Assembly (NCBI RefSeq): GCF_002095395.1
Contig: NZ_MJEI01000107.1
Coordinates: forward strand, 1 to 64,000
Length of the DNA: 64,000 nucleotides
Source: Williamsia sp. 1135
GTDB lineage: Bacteria; Actinomycetota; Actinomycetes; Mycobacteriales; Mycobacteriaceae
Direction of reading: 5' to 3'
Both the position numbers and the translations under genes were made by a program. Under the pieces are notes generated by a model. It was not told the origin of the DNA, did no database searches, and saw nothing but the letters and a program-made list of their open reading frames with translations. Positions 37,796 to 46,724 of the stretch are shown here, in pieces (the first letter of the stretch is position 1; each line of letters opens with the position of its first letter).

Positions 37796-39094
37796 ATGTC
37801 GAAGGCGGAGTTCAACCCATCGCAGCACGCGCAGTCGGCGTCCCGTGACTCCCAAGGGGATCACCACTACCTGGTGGGCCTGGAACTCACCGGGCGCAAG
37901 GTGGTCATCATCGGCGCGGGATCGGTCGTACAACGCCGCTTGGGCACCTTGGCGGACAGCGGCGCCGACATCCACGTGATCGCCCCGGAGGCGACTCCGA
38001 CCGTGGAGTCCTTCCCCGGGATAACGCTGCAGACTCGTAGATACCGCGACGGTGATCTCGAGGGCGCCTGGTACGCGTTGGCGTGCACCGACGATGCGGA
38101 GGTCAACGCCGCGGTGGTCGCGGAAGCGGAGTCTCGCCGGATCTTCTGCGTGCGTGCAGACGATGCGCGGCACGGGACGGCCGTGACACCTGCGTCACTG
38201 ACCCACGATCGGCTCCGGATCGGAGTCCTGGCGGCCGGGGATCACCGTCGTTCGGCGGCCGTCCGTACCGCCATCGGGCAGGCGCTCGGCGGGGGAGAGT
38301 TGGGGGCCGCGGGCCTGGAGGCGGCGGCGCGTGAGCCACACCCGCCCGGTGTCGCCTTGGTCGGTGGCGGTCCCGGTGACCCCGATCTGATCACCGTGCG
38401 GGGCCGCAGGTTGCTGGCCGCCGCCGACGTCGTCGTCGCAGACCGGCTCGCCCCACCTGCGCTGCTGGCCGAGCTCGGACCACACGTCGAGATCATCGAC
38501 GCCGCGAAGGTGCCCTACGGCCGCGCGATGAAACAGGAGGCCATCAACGACGTCCTCGTCGAGCGGGCGAATGCGGGCAAGTTCGTGGTCCGGTTCAAGG
38601 GCGGCGACCCGTATGTCTACGGTCGCGGGTTCGAAGAACTCGAAGCCTGCGTGGCGGCGGGGGTCCCGGTGACGGTGGTGCCGGGAATCACGAGCGCGAT
38701 CGCGGGTCCGTCGTCGGCCGGCATCCCGGTCACCCATCGCGGCATCACCCACGAGGTCGTCGTGGTGTCCGGACACATCCCGCCGGGGCATCCCGATTCC
38801 CTGGTGAACTGGCAGGCGCTGGCCCAGATGCGCGGCACCATCGTGCTCATGATGGCCGTCGAACGCCTCGACGTGTTCACCTCGGCGCTGATCGACGGTG
38901 GCCGGGCAGGCGACCTGCCGGTGGCGATTATCGAAAACGCGACGCTGGGCAGCCAACGACTCGTCCGGTCCACCCTGTCGCAGGCCGCGGTCGACGCCCG
39001 CATCCAGAACGTACGGCCGCCGGCGATCGTGGTCATCGGTCCGGTGGCAGGCTTCGACGCCGAGTCAGGGAGCACCGGGACCGCGCGGCCATGA
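37796..39094 (+). CDS. cysG: Siroheme synthase-like: precorrin-2 dehydrogenase plus uroporphyrinogen-III C-methyltransferase
   Basis: Bifunctional protein of 432 aa. The N-terminal Met8/CysG_N domain (about 20-170) has the Rossmann motif VVIIGAGSVVQRRLG. The C-terminal SUMT domain (about 180-420) has VGGGPGDPDLITVRG, DRLAP, FKGGDPYVYGRG and PGITSAIAGP. It makes precorrin-2 for cobalamin and siroheme. I chose ATG 37796 over the longer upstream frame. The dimerisation region between the two domains is shorter than in E. coli CysG, as in Rv2847c. Confidence 0.95.
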   Translation: MSKAEFNPSQHAQSASRDSQGDHHYLVGLELTGRKVVIIGAGSVVQRRLGTLADSGADIHVIAPEATPTVESFPGITLQTRRYRDGDLEGAWYALACTDDAEVNAAVVAEAESRRIFCVRADDARHGTAVTPASLTHDRLRIGVLAAGDHRRSAAVRTAIGQALGGGELGAAGLEAAAREPHPPGVALVGGGPGDPDLITVRGRRLLAAADVVVADRLAPPALLAELGPHVEIIDAAKVPYGRAMKQEAINDVLVERANAGKFVVRFKGGDPYVYGRGFEELEACVAAGVPVTVVPGITSAIAGPSSAGIPVTHRGITHEVVVVSGHIPPGHPDSLVNWQALAQMRGTIVLMMAVERLDVFTSALIDGGRAGDLPVAIIENATLGSQRLVRSTLSQAAVDARIQNVRPPAIVVIGPVAGFDAESGSTGTARP

Positions 39095-39220
39095 GGCCCG
39101 GGACGCGCGTCATCGACGACGTCACGGGCCGACCGACCGGCGACCAACGCAGGCGTGCGACCGCGACCATGACAAGCGTGATTGTGAAATGGCGGTCCGA
39201 CGGCGGTAGCGTCCTAGCCC

Positions 39221-40726
39221 ATGACCCCACCGACGCACATGGCTGCTGAGGTCGGCCAGACCCGCGTCTGGGGACCTCAGATCGTCGTCCTGGGCGGGAT
39301 GCAGCTGCTGGTCGTCCTCGACGGCACCGTTGCCGCACTCGCCCTGCCGCGCATCCAGAACGCCCTCGGGCTCTCTGACAGCGCGGGTGCATGGGTGATC
39401 ACCGCGTACGTACTCGCCTTCGGCGGACTCATGCTGCTCGGCGGGCGTCTCGGCGACACCTTCGGTCGCAAGCGGATGTTCGTCGCCGGTGTCGCCGCGT
39501 TCACCCTGACATCGTTGATCTGCGGCCTGGCCTGGGATCCCATCAGTCTGATCGTGGGCAGAGCCCTGCAGGGTGCTGCGGCAGCGGTCGCCGCACCCAC
39601 GGCGATGGCGCTGGTCGCCACCACGTTTGCCCCGGGTAAGCCCCGCAATCAGGCCTTCGCCGTCTATGCCGCGATGACGGGTATCGGCTCTGTCGCCGGG
39701 CTCATCGCCGGTGGTGTGCTCACCGAACTCTCGTGGCGCCTGGTGTTCCTCATCAACGTGCCGATCGGCGTCATCGTCGTCGTCGGCGCCGTGTTGTTCC
39801 TGAAGGAATCGCAGGGTGAACGACTACCCCTGGACGTCCGTGGTGCCGTCCTGGCGACTCTCGGCTGCACCCTCGTCGTGTTGGCGGTCAACGAGGGGCC
39901 CGGCGGCTGGCTGCGGCCCGTCGTGGTGGTCCCGCTCGTCGTCGGATTGCTTTCGCTCGCCGCCTTCGTGATGGTCGAGCGGAACGCTGACAACCCGATT
40001 TTGCCGTTCTCCCTGTTCAAGAACGGGAGCCGGGTCGCCGCGCTGGTGGCCATCCTGCTCGCCGGCGCGATTATCATGTGTATGGCGGTCTTCATCTCCC
40101 TGTATCTGCAGGGCATCTTGAAGTACTCGCCGATCCAGAGCGGTCTGGCCGTTGTCCCGTTTGCTTTCGGCCTGGGTACCGCGGCTGCGATCGCCTCCAA
40201 ACTCGCATTGCGGTACCAGCCGCGCTGGCTGGTGCTCGCGGGCGGCTTGATCGTCGTTGCCGGCTGTGCCTACGCGGCGAGCATTGCGCGAGACGCTCCT
40301 GCCTACTTTCCGCACATCCTGTTCCCCGTGATCGTGATCGGCGCCGGTGTGGGGCTGGCGGTGATTCCTCTGACGCTCTCCGTGGTCGCCGGCGTCGGCC
40401 CCACCGAGATCGGCCCGCTGACGGCGCTGGCGCAGGTTGCGCAGAACCTCGGTGGCGCCATCGCCTTGGTGGCGGTCGGCGCGATGGTGACCAGCAGGAC
40501 CCTGTCCGAGGGTGGGGTCACCGGTCCCGTGGACCAGATGAACGACCTCGAATTGGACGCTTTGGCGAGCGGCTACGGCCTCGCCTTCATCTGCTGTGCG
40601 CTGATCGCGGTCGCCGCCGGAATCGTGGTCCTGTTCATGCGGTTCACCCCGGAGGACGTCGCCGAGGGGCAGGCCGCGCAGGAGACGGCACACACGTCCA
40701 TCGATCCGGACGAGCTGACCGCCTGA
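39221..40726 (+). CDS. efpA: EfpA-type MFS drug exporter, 14 transmembrane segments
   Basis: Major facilitator of the DHA2 group, 501 aa with about 14 hydrophobic helices. Motif A GRLGDTFGRKRMF is in the first loop, and motif C lies in the fifth helix region (GIGSVAGLIAGGVL). EfpA (Rv2846c) is a mycobacterial efflux pump and lies next to cysG and proS, as here. The substrate is not determined. TAGCGT ends eight bases before the ATG. It converges on yaaA across a 73-nt palindromic repeat. Confidence 0.9.
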   Translation: MTPPTHMAAEVGQTRVWGPQIVVLGGMQLLVVLDGTVAALALPRIQNALGLSDSAGAWVITAYVLAFGGLMLLGGRLGDTFGRKRMFVAGVAAFTLTSLICGLAWDPISLIVGRALQGAAAAVAAPTAMALVATTFAPGKPRNQAFAVYAAMTGIGSVAGLIAGGVLTELSWRLVFLINVPIGVIVVVGAVLFLKESQGERLPLDVRGAVLATLGCTLVVLAVNEGPGGWLRPVVVVPLVVGLLSLAAFVMVERNADNPILPFSLFKNGSRVAALVAILLAGAIIMCMAVFISLYLQGILKYSPIQSGLAVVPFAFGLGTAAAIASKLALRYQPRWLVLAGGLIVVAGCAYAASIARDAPAYFPHILFPVIVIGAGVGLAVIPLTLSVVAGVGPTEIGPLTALAQVAQNLGGAIALVAVGAMVTSRTLSEGGVTGPVDQMNDLELDALASGYGLAFICCALIAVAAGIVVLFMRFTPEDVAEGQAAQETAHTSIDPDELTA

Positions 40727-40804
40727 CCCCGATGATGGGTCGTTTTGGCGGTGCCGACCTGCGGTTTTCTTCGCCAGAACAACCCACTTCCGGCGATGGT
40801 CAGT
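40724..40804. repeat. Imperfect palindromic repeat, copy B
   Basis: The element fills the gap between the convergent efpA and yaaA genes and starts and ends at their stop codons (TGACC...GGTCA). GGGTCGTTTTGGCG (40737-40750) pairs with the 40772-40785 region at 12 of 14 positions. CCGATGATGGGTC, TGGCGG, CGCCA and AACAAC are shared in order with copy A at 6338-6420. It may act as a bidirectional terminator. Confidence 0.65.
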
Positions 40805-41543
40805 CCGTGAGGATGATCAGTTCCCGATCCGAGGCGACCTCGGCGCGCTGGCCGCCTGCCGTCGCGACGGCGGCGAGCGAGTTCACGTCCCGGATCTGCC
40901 GACGTGAGCTGACGAGTGAACGTGCGAGCACGCCCTTGTGATGCTTGTTGAAGTGGCTCACCACGGTTCGTGACCCCGAAGGCCCCTCGGTCAGCACTGT
41001 GACGGTGATGGCGCCGGGTACGGGTCCGAGCTGCTGGTAGCCGCCGGAGCGGAGGTCGATGACAACGTCGTCGCCGAGATCCGTCAGAGCTTCGGTGAGC
41101 GCCGGTTTCCACATCGACGCGAGCGTGCCCATCCCCGGCAGTTTCGACCCGGAGGACAACCGGTAGGCGGGGATCGGATCGGTGGCGCGTACGACCCCGA
41201 ACAACGCCGAGCCCACGGCCAATCGCTCGGCCGCCTTGGTCTTCGACGCCCTGCTCAGCGACGGGTGGTCGAGGGCGTCGAACAGCACCCCGGTGTAACG
41301 CTCGATCGCGGGGCGGGTCGGAGACGACCACAGCTGCGCATTGCGTTCGATCTCTGCGACTTGGGACACCCCCAGACCGAGCGCCTGCTGACTCGCGGCC
41401 GGATCGCCGGCAAGGGTGACGAGAGCGTCGGCCAGCTTTCGCCGGATCGGGGTGAGGGAGGGCAGTGACAACTGGTCGAGGTCGAGGGCGGCGCCACGGC
41501 CGCCGGTGGCCTTGGTCTCCGAGGGAGGCAGCACGATCAACAC
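40800..41543 (-). CDS. yaaA: YaaA-family peroxide stress protein
   Basis: Protein of the YaaA/DUF328 family, 247 aa. In E. coli YaaA limits intracellular free iron during hydrogen peroxide stress; the fold binds DNA. The hallmark start [10 protein letters not shown] and the later [22 protein letters not shown] and SRRQIRD-type segments are present. The start is GTG 41543. It is divergent from proS, with only 88 nt between starts. Confidence 0.92.
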   Translation of the reverse strand: MLIVLPPSETKATGGRGAALDLDQLSLPSLTPIRRKLADALVTLAGDPAASQQALGLGVSQVAEIERNAQLWSSPTRPAIERYTGVLFDALDHPSLSRASKTKAAERLAVGSALFGVVRATDPIPAYRLSSGSKLPGMGTLASMWKPALTEALTDLGDDVVIDLRSGGYQQLGPVPGAITVTVLTEGPSGSRTVVSHFNKHHKGVLARSLVSSRRQIRDVNSLAAVATAGGQRAEVASDRELIILTD

Positions 41544-41549
41544 AGTCGC

Positions 41550-41555
41550 ACTTTA
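41550..41555 (-). promoter_or_regulatory. Candidate -10 (TAAAGT) for leaderless yaaA
   Basis: On the minus strand TAAAGT ends 6 nt before the GTG at 41543, with no Shine-Dalgarno sequence. Confidence 0.5.
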
Positions 41556-41618
41556 TCTGGGTGACCACGGTGTCGGCGTCTGCGCCCGCCACTGCGGAGA
41601 CAGGTGCTCCGGCCCCGT

Positions 41619-41624
41619 TAAGGT
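41619..41624 (+). promoter_or_regulatory. Candidate -10 (TAAGGT) for leaderless proS
   Basis: TAAGGT ends 7 nt before the GTG at 41632. It lies 63 nt from the opposing yaaA -10, so the two promoters share upstream DNA. Confidence 0.5.
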
Positions 41625-41631
41625 GGCACAC

Positions 41632-43371
41632 GTGATCACACGCATGTCGACCCTGTTCCTGCGCACCCTGCGCGATGACCCCGCGGACGCCGAGGTACCC
41701 AGCCACAAGCTGCTGGTCCGGGCGGGATACGTGCGTCGTGTCGCACCAGGTGTCTACAGCTGGCTGCCGCTGGGCCTGAAAGTGCTGCGCCGTGTGGAAG
41801 ATGTGGTGCGCGAGGAGATGAACAACATCGGTGGCCAGGAGATCTCGCTGCCCGCACTCCTGCCCCGCGAACCGTACGAGGTCACCGGCCGGTGGACGGA
41901 GTACGGCGATGCCCTGTTCCGGCTCAAGGACCGCAAGGGCGCGGACATGTTGCTCGGGCCCACCCACGAAGAGCTGTTCGCGCAGTTGGTCAAGGGTGAG
42001 TACTCCTCATACAAGGATCTCCCGGTGACCCTGTATCAGATCCAGACCAAGTACCGGGACGAGGAGCGGCCCCGGGCAGGCATCTTGCGCGGCCGCGAGT
42101 TCATCATGAAGGACTCCTACTCCTTCGATCTCGACATCGATGGCTCCAAGGCGTCATACGACGCCCACCGCGAGGCGTACCAGGAGATCTTCCGCCGGTT
42201 GCAGGTCAAGTATGTGATCGTCGCCGCAACGTCTGGTGCCATGGGTGGCAGTGCGTCCGAAGAGTTCCTGGCCGAGAGCGAGGTCGGGGAGGACACCTAC
42301 GTGCGTAGCCCGGAGTCGGGCTATGCCGCCAACGTGGAGGCCGTCATCACACCCGCACCGCCTGCCCTGCCCATCGAGGGTCTCCCCGCGGCGGCCGTGT
42401 ACGACACGGGCGACACCCCGACCATCGACACCCTCGTCGCGTGGGCCCAGGAGACCTTCCCGGACCGTGGATTCACCGCCGCGGACACCCTCAAGAACGT
42501 GGTCGTCAAGCTGCGCAGTCCCGACGGAAAGGAAGAGCTGCTGGCGATCGGTGTCCCCGGTGACCGTGAGGTCGACTTCAAGCGCCTCGAGGCGGCCGTC
42601 GAACCCGCCGCCGTCGAGCTCATCACCGACGCCGACTTCGCGAAGCACAGCTTTCTGATCCGGGGTTACATAGGTCCGAAGGGACTGCAGCACAACGGTG
42701 TTCGGTACCTGGTCGACCCGCGGATCGTCGACGGCACCGCGTGGATCACCGGAGCCAACGCGCCCGGCGAACACGTCGTGGACCTGGTGGCGGGACGCGA
42801 CTTCGTGCCGGACGGCACCATCGAGGCGGCCGAGGTCCGCGACGGTGATCCCTCGCCCGACGGTATCGGGACCCTGGTGACCGCCCGCGGTATCGAGATC
42901 GGCCACATCTTCCAACTGGGCACCAAATACACCGACGCATTCGACGTCGGTGTGCTGGGCGAGAACGGCAAACCGGTCCGGCTCATCCAGGGTTCCTACG
43001 GTGTCGGGGTGTCACGGATGGTGGCGGTCATCGCCGAGCAGCATCACGACGAGAAGGGTTTGCGCTGGCCGAAAGAGGTGGCGCCGTTCGACGTCCACCT
43101 GGTGATCGCAAACAAGGACGAGGGTGCCTGGAGCGGTGCCCGATCACTGGCCGCCGACCTGGACGCCGCCGGGTTCTCGGTGCTCATCGATGACCGTAAG
43201 GCCTCGCCCGGAGTCAAGTTCAAGGACGCTGAACTGCTCGGTATGCCGGTGGTGGTCGTGGTCGGCCGCGGATGGGCGAACGGGACCGTCGAGATTCGCG
43301 ATCGCTTCACCGGCGAGGCAACCGAAGTCGCCTCCGATGCCGCGGTGGACACCATCGTCGCGAACCGCTGA
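41632..43371 (+). CDS. proS: Prolyl-tRNA synthetase
   Basis: Class II aminoacyl-tRNA synthetase with the bacterial editing (INS) domain. Motif 2 region [21 protein letters not shown]-type residues are present ([19 protein letters not shown]), as is GPTHEELF. The YbaK-like insertion runs about residues 230-390, and motif 3 ([12 protein letters not shown]) and the anticodon domain follow. GTG 41632 gives [10 protein letters not shown], the same N-terminus as in mycobacteria; 579 aa. The longer upstream frame is not homologous. Confidence 0.98.
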   Translation: MITRMSTLFLRTLRDDPADAEVPSHKLLVRAGYVRRVAPGVYSWLPLGLKVLRRVEDVVREEMNNIGGQEISLPALLPREPYEVTGRWTEYGDALFRLKDRKGADMLLGPTHEELFAQLVKGEYSSYKDLPVTLYQIQTKYRDEERPRAGILRGREFIMKDSYSFDLDIDGSKASYDAHREAYQEIFRRLQVKYVIVAATSGAMGGSASEEFLAESEVGEDTYVRSPESGYAANVEAVITPAPPALPIEGLPAAAVYDTGDTPTIDTLVAWAQETFPDRGFTAADTLKNVVVKLRSPDGKEELLAIGVPGDREVDFKRLEAAVEPAAVELITDADFAKHSFLIRGYIGPKGLQHNGVRYLVDPRIVDGTAWITGANAPGEHVVDLVAGRDFVPDGTIEAAEVRDGDPSPDGIGTLVTARGIEIGHIFQLGTKYTDAFDVGVLGENGKPVRLIQGSYGVGVSRMVAVIAEQHHDEKGLRWPKEVAPFDVHLVIANKDEGAWSGARSLAADLDAAGFSVLIDDRKASPGVKFKDAELLGMPVVVVVGRGWANGTVEIRDRFTGEATEVASDAAVDTIVANR

Positions 43372-43381
43372 AACCCTTCCA

Positions 43382-43434
43382 AAACCATTGGTTTCAGGCA
43401 AGCCCAGGTGTTATACAACACCTGGGATTGCCTG
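43382..43434. terminator. Bidirectional stem-loop terminator after proS
   Basis: CCCAGGTGTT (43403-43412) and AACACCTGGG (43417-43426) form a perfect 10-bp stem with an ATAC loop. The outer arms CAGGCAA (43395-43401) and TTGCCTG (43428-43434) extend it. A small AAACC/GGTTT hairpin precedes it (43382-43394). It sits between the convergent proS and ferritin-like genes and lacks a long T tract. Confidence 0.75.
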
Positions 43435-43453
43435 CTTCTCGTGGGTTTGTGAG

Positions 43454-43885
43454 TCAGGCGGAACCAGGCAGGGCGACGGTGACGGGCGAGATGCGCAGTA
43501 CCAGGCGCCAATTGGCTGCGCGGCCCGCAGAGTCGGTCAAGCCGTCGAGGCCCAGCCTGCGGGCACCGACGTCCTCGGCTTGTTCGATGAGTGCTCGGTA
43601 GGCGACTGCGCAGTCTTCTTCGGCGGTCAGTGCCACGGTCAAGGCCGACGCCGGATCCGTGATCGGGGCGCTGAGGTCGTACCCCGCTGCCGCTGCGGGC
43701 ACCTCCGCCTGCGCCGCGGTCAGCGCTGCGACCAATTCCTCACGCCGGGAACGGTGTTCGGCTGTGTACTCGGCAATGGTCTGAGATCGCGACGAGGCGG
43801 CATATGCGGCCACCACCCCGTAGGCGAAGATGGCGGCGTTCTCGGCGGCCAAGGCGACGGTCAACGCGTCGGTGGTCTGGCTCAT
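43454..43885 (-). CDS. DUF4439 ferritin-like domain protein
   Basis: Protein of 143 aa, of the ferritin-like DUF4439 family (Rv2844 position). It is nearly all helical and Ala-rich: DALTVALAAENAAIFAYGVVAAY, HRSRREELVAAL, and ALTVALTAEEDCAVAYRALIEQ. Glu residues in the helices resemble metal-binding positions, but I cannot show a complete di-iron site. Its start overlaps the upstream Tat lipoprotein gene by four bases (ATGA), so the pair is co-translated. Confidence 0.85.
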   Translation of the reverse strand: MSQTTDALTVALAAENAAIFAYGVVAAYAASSRSQTIAEYTAEHRSRREELVAALTAAQAEVPAAAAGYDLSAPITDPASALTVALTAEEDCAVAYRALIEQAEDVGARRLGLDGLTDSAGRAANWRLVLRISPVTVALPGSA

Positions 43886-44391
43886 GCGAGCTGCACCGCC
43901 ACCGCGGTGGTGACGCCCGCACTGATCGATCCCAGCAAGCCTGCCACGTAGCCGTCGAGCTCGACGGCGAGGTCACCGGCAGATCTTGCCGAGGCCGACA
44001 GCTGAGTGCGCAACTGGTCGAGGCTCGGCGGTGTGGGCGCCACGGAGCTGGGCGCCACCGAACTCGAAGCGGTCCGAGCTCGGCCGGCGTCGAGGCGGGT
44101 GATCTCCTCGGTGAGTACCCGGGCATGCTCGGTGCGTTCTGTGGCGACCACGCCGAGGGCGGCGGCGCGATCGGGATTGGTGGCGATGGCGGCGTTGGCC
44201 GCCGCGGCGTCGGCCTGCGCGGCGGCGACCTGGGGGAGCAATCGGTCGGCGAGCTGTTGCTCGGCGCTCACGCCGGAACCGGAGCCGCAGGCCCCGACCG
44301 CCGTCACCGCGAGCGCTCCCACCGACAACGCGGCGGCCGAACGCACGAACGAGCGGCGCGAGGGTCGAAACCCACTTTCTGCTGCCTCCAC
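43882..44391 (-). CDS. Tat-exported lipoprotein (Rv2843 type)
   Basis: A predicted Tat substrate: SRRSFVR lies in a twin-arginine signal, followed by hydrophobic AAALSVGALAVTAVG and a lipobox ending in Cys (VGAC). The mature part is Ala-rich and helical with a Ser/Thr/Pro linker, and ends SISAGVTTAVAVQLA. It resembles a ferritin-like bundle but I see no clear metal site. The start is uncertain; I use GTG 44391 (VEAAESGF) because it gives a normal Tat n-region, while the frame is open to 44466. It overlaps the DUF4439 gene. Confidence 0.75.
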   Translation of the reverse strand: MEAAESGFRPSRRSFVRSAAALSVGALAVTAVGACGSGSGVSAEQQLADRLLPQVAAAQADAAAANAAIATNPDRAAALGVVATERTEHARVLTEEITRLDAGRARTASSSVAPSSVAPTPPSLDQLRTQLSASARSAGDLAVELDGYVAGLLGSISAGVTTAVAVQLA

Positions 44392-44613
44392 GAGGCCACT
44401 GACCGTCACAGGGACACATAGTGCCAGCAGTCCGGGTCGAGCGTGGGACCCACTGCCCGCGGGCACGGTCGGCGAGACCCGTCGGCCGCGATGGGCGAAA
44501 GCACCCCCGCCGGGGCGTTAAGCTGAGTGCACCTGCGACCGCGGGCGCCGGGAGTCGAACACCGGGCGCACCGGTCCCGCTACACCGACAACTGCACACG
44601 GAGGGAACGCCGA

Positions 44614-45198
44614 ATGCCTGGGGCAATCGACCGCGACCGCATCAGCGAGCTACTCGAACCGGTCGTGACCGGCAAGGGATTCGATGTCGAGGAGCTGACC
44701 GTCGTCTCTTCCGGTCAGGAAAACGTGATCACCCTCATGGTCGATCGCGACGGTGGTGCCGGTCTCGACGAACTCGCCGCTCTGAGCCGGTCGCTCTCCG
44801 AGGTGCTCGACGGCGACTCCGGCGACGACGACACCTCCGGACACGACGTTGTCGCCGCACTGCCCACGTACACCCTCGAGGTCACCTCGCCCGGGGTCGA
44901 TCGACCGCTGACCGCCCCGCGGCACTGGCGCAGGGCGGCGGGACGCAAGGTGGTCATCGACCTGGCCACCGAACCCGCGCAGCGGTTGTCGGGACGTGTC
45001 GGGCCGCTGGACGACACCGAGACCACACTCACGCTGGTCACCAAGTCCGGGAAGGGCCTCTCGACGCAGACGGTGCCACTCGAGACGGTGCGCGTCGCCC
45101 ACGTCCAGGTCGACTTCAGTGAGCCCGGTGCGGCCGAATTACAGATGTGCGGCCTCGATGCCGAACAGATCGAGGCAAGACGGAAAGGGAACAAATGA
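44614..45198 (+). CDS. rimP: Ribosome maturation factor RimP
   Basis: Needed for 30S subunit maturation. N-terminal domain with [15 protein letters not shown] and [10 protein letters not shown], then the SPGVDRPLT motif typical of the family, and a C-terminal SH3-like domain. Length is 194 aa, including an acidic insertion [12 protein letters not shown]. The ATG at 44614 is preceded by CGGAGGG; the frame is open to 44527 without support. TAAGCT at 44519-44524 could be its promoter. It overlaps nusA by four bases. Confidence 0.95.
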   Translation: MPGAIDRDRISELLEPVVTGKGFDVEELTVVSSGQENVITLMVDRDGGAGLDELAALSRSLSEVLDGDSGDDDTSGHDVVAALPTYTLEVTSPGVDRPLTAPRHWRRAAGRKVVIDLATEPAQRLSGRVGPLDDTETTLTLVTKSGKGLSTQTVPLETVRVAHVQVDFSEPGAAELQMCGLDAEQIEARRKGNK

Positions 45199-46220
45199 AT
45201 ATCGACATTGCTGCTCTTCGGATGATCGAGGCGGAGAAGGGCATCTCGATCGACACGGTGATCGAGACCATCCAATCGGCGCTCTTGACGGCGTACCGGC
45301 ACACGGACGGATTCGCCCAGCACGCCTACATCGACGTCGACCGCAAGTCCGGTTCGGTGCGGGTGATGGCCCAAGAACGCGATGAGGACGGCAACACGAT
45401 CTCTGAATGGGATGACACCCCAGAAGGATTCGGCCGGATCGCCGCCACCACAGCACGGCAGGTCATCTTGCAGCGCTTGCGGGATGCGGAGCACGACAAG
45501 AACTTCGGCGAGTTCTCGACCCACGAGGGTGAGATCGTCGGCGGTGTCGTCCAGCAGGACGCCAGGGCGAACGCACGCGGCCTGGTTGTCGTTCGTATCG
45601 GGAGCGAGGCGACCGGCCAGGAGGGTGTGCTGCCTCCCGCCGAACAGGTACCCGGCGAGAAGTACGTCCACGGCGAACGCATCAAGTGCTACGTGGTGGG
45701 GGTGACCCGGGGTCAGCGTGGCCTGCAGATCACGCTCTCGCGTACCCATCCCAACCTCGTGCGCAAACTGTTCTCCCTGGAGGTTCCCGAGATCGAGGAC
45801 GGCTCCGTCGAGATCGTCGCGGTGGCCCGCGAGGCCGGACACCGTTCGAAGATCGCGGTCCACACCGGCGTCTCCGGTCTCAACGCCAAGGGCGCCTGCA
45901 TCGGTCCGATGGGGCAGCGGGTCCGCAACGTGATGCGTGAGCTCGGCGACGAGAAGATCGACATCATCGACTACGACACCGACCCGGCCGTCTTCGTCGG
46001 CAACGCGTTGTCGCCGTCCAAGGTCGTCTCGGTGACGGTGGTCGATCTGGCCGCCAAGGCCGCCCGAGTCGTGGTGCCCGACTACCAGTTGTCCCTGGCC
46101 ATCGGTAAGGAAGGGCAGAACGCGCGCCTCGCAGCGAGGCTGACCGGATGGCGTATCGACATCCGCAGCGACGCCCAGAGCGACGCCGACAGTGCCACGT
46201 CGGACGCGGGTGCGAGCTGA
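45195..46220 (+). CDS. nusA: Transcription termination/antitermination factor NusA
   Basis: RNA polymerase-binding factor for pausing, termination and rRNA antitermination. The N-terminal RNAP-binding domain ([18 protein letters not shown]), an S1 domain ([18 protein letters not shown]) and two KH domains (GAKVAVH-like [24 protein letters not shown] and [14 protein letters not shown]) are in order. At 341 aa it lacks the C-terminal acidic repeats of E. coli, as is usual in actinobacteria. ATG 45195 overlaps the rimP stop. Confidence 0.97.
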   Translation: MNIDIAALRMIEAEKGISIDTVIETIQSALLTAYRHTDGFAQHAYIDVDRKSGSVRVMAQERDEDGNTISEWDDTPEGFGRIAATTARQVILQRLRDAEHDKNFGEFSTHEGEIVGGVVQQDARANARGLVVVRIGSEATGQEGVLPPAEQVPGEKYVHGERIKCYVVGVTRGQRGLQITLSRTHPNLVRKLFSLEVPEIEDGSVEIVAVAREAGHRSKIAVHTGVSGLNAKGACIGPMGQRVRNVMRELGDEKIDIIDYDTDPAVFVGNALSPSKVVSVTVVDLAAKAARVVVPDYQLSLAIGKEGQNARLAARLTGWRIDIRSDAQSDADSATSDAGAS

Positions 46221-46270
46221 GATACATGGTCATCGGTGGGTCTCATTGGCATCAGACGTGCTGCGGACGG

Positions 46271-46276
46271 TAGACT
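46271..46276 (+). promoter_or_regulatory. Candidate -10 (TAGACT) for leaderless ylxR-infB transcript
   Basis: TAGACT ends 5 nt before the ATG at 46282. TTGGCA at 46246-46251 is a possible -35 with a long 19-nt spacer. This would give infB a promoter separate from the rimP-nusA genes. Confidence 0.4.
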
Positions 46277-46281
46277 CGTCG

Positions 46282-46644
46282 ATGGTCCACAGTGATCCTT
46301 CGCTCCACCGCGAGAAACCTCCGATGCGTACCTGCATCGGATGTCGTCAGTGTCGCCCGGCCGCCGAACTCGTTCGGCTGGTGGCAGACACGGGCGAGAG
46401 CCAACCGGTGGTGGTGATCGACCACCGAAAGACCATGTCAGGGCGTGGCGCCTGGCTACATCCAGATCCTGAATGTTTGGGATATGCGGTGCAGCGGAAG
46501 GCCTTCGCCAGGGCATTTCGGATCGGCGGGTTGACCGTCGACGCCGATCTACTGAAGCGAGAGATCGAATCAGTAGCCACACAGAGAGGCCGGCACAAGC
46601 CGGCCACTGAGGAACAGGTAGCAGAAGACATGAGCACACCGTGA
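46282..46644 (+). CDS. ylxR: YlxR (DUF448) nucleic-acid-binding protein
   Basis: Small RNA-binding-like protein of the YlxR family, 120 aa, normally encoded between nusA and infB, and reported to affect RNase P in other bacteria. RTCIGCRQ and [14 protein letters not shown] are typical, ending in KRAFARAFR-like KAFARAF. I prefer ATG 46282 (leaderless candidate); ATG 46324 (MRTCIGC) is a shorter alternative. The frame is open upstream into nusA, but that part is not homologous. Confidence 0.85.
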   Translation: MVHSDPSLHREKPPMRTCIGCRQCRPAAELVRLVADTGESQPVVVIDHRKTMSGRGAWLHPDPECLGYAVQRKAFARAFRIGGLTVDADLLKREIESVATQRGRHKPATEEQVAEDMSTP

Positions 46645-46678
46645 AGTTCTTGCGATGAGCGAGTTTCGGACGTAAACC

Positions 46679-46709
46679 GAGGTCGTAGCGGGCAATGCCG
46701 CTCGACCTC
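46679..46709 (+). promoter_or_regulatory. Leader stem-loop before infB
   Basis: GAGGTCG (46679-46685) pairs with CGACCTC (46703-46709) and AGCGG (46687-46691) with CCGCT (46698-46702), with one bulged T. The stem ends six nt before the GAGGAG of infB. It could influence translation or mRNA processing; it has no T tract, so a terminator is less likely. Confidence 0.55.
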
Positions 46710-46724
46710 CAAGTGAGGAGAGCA

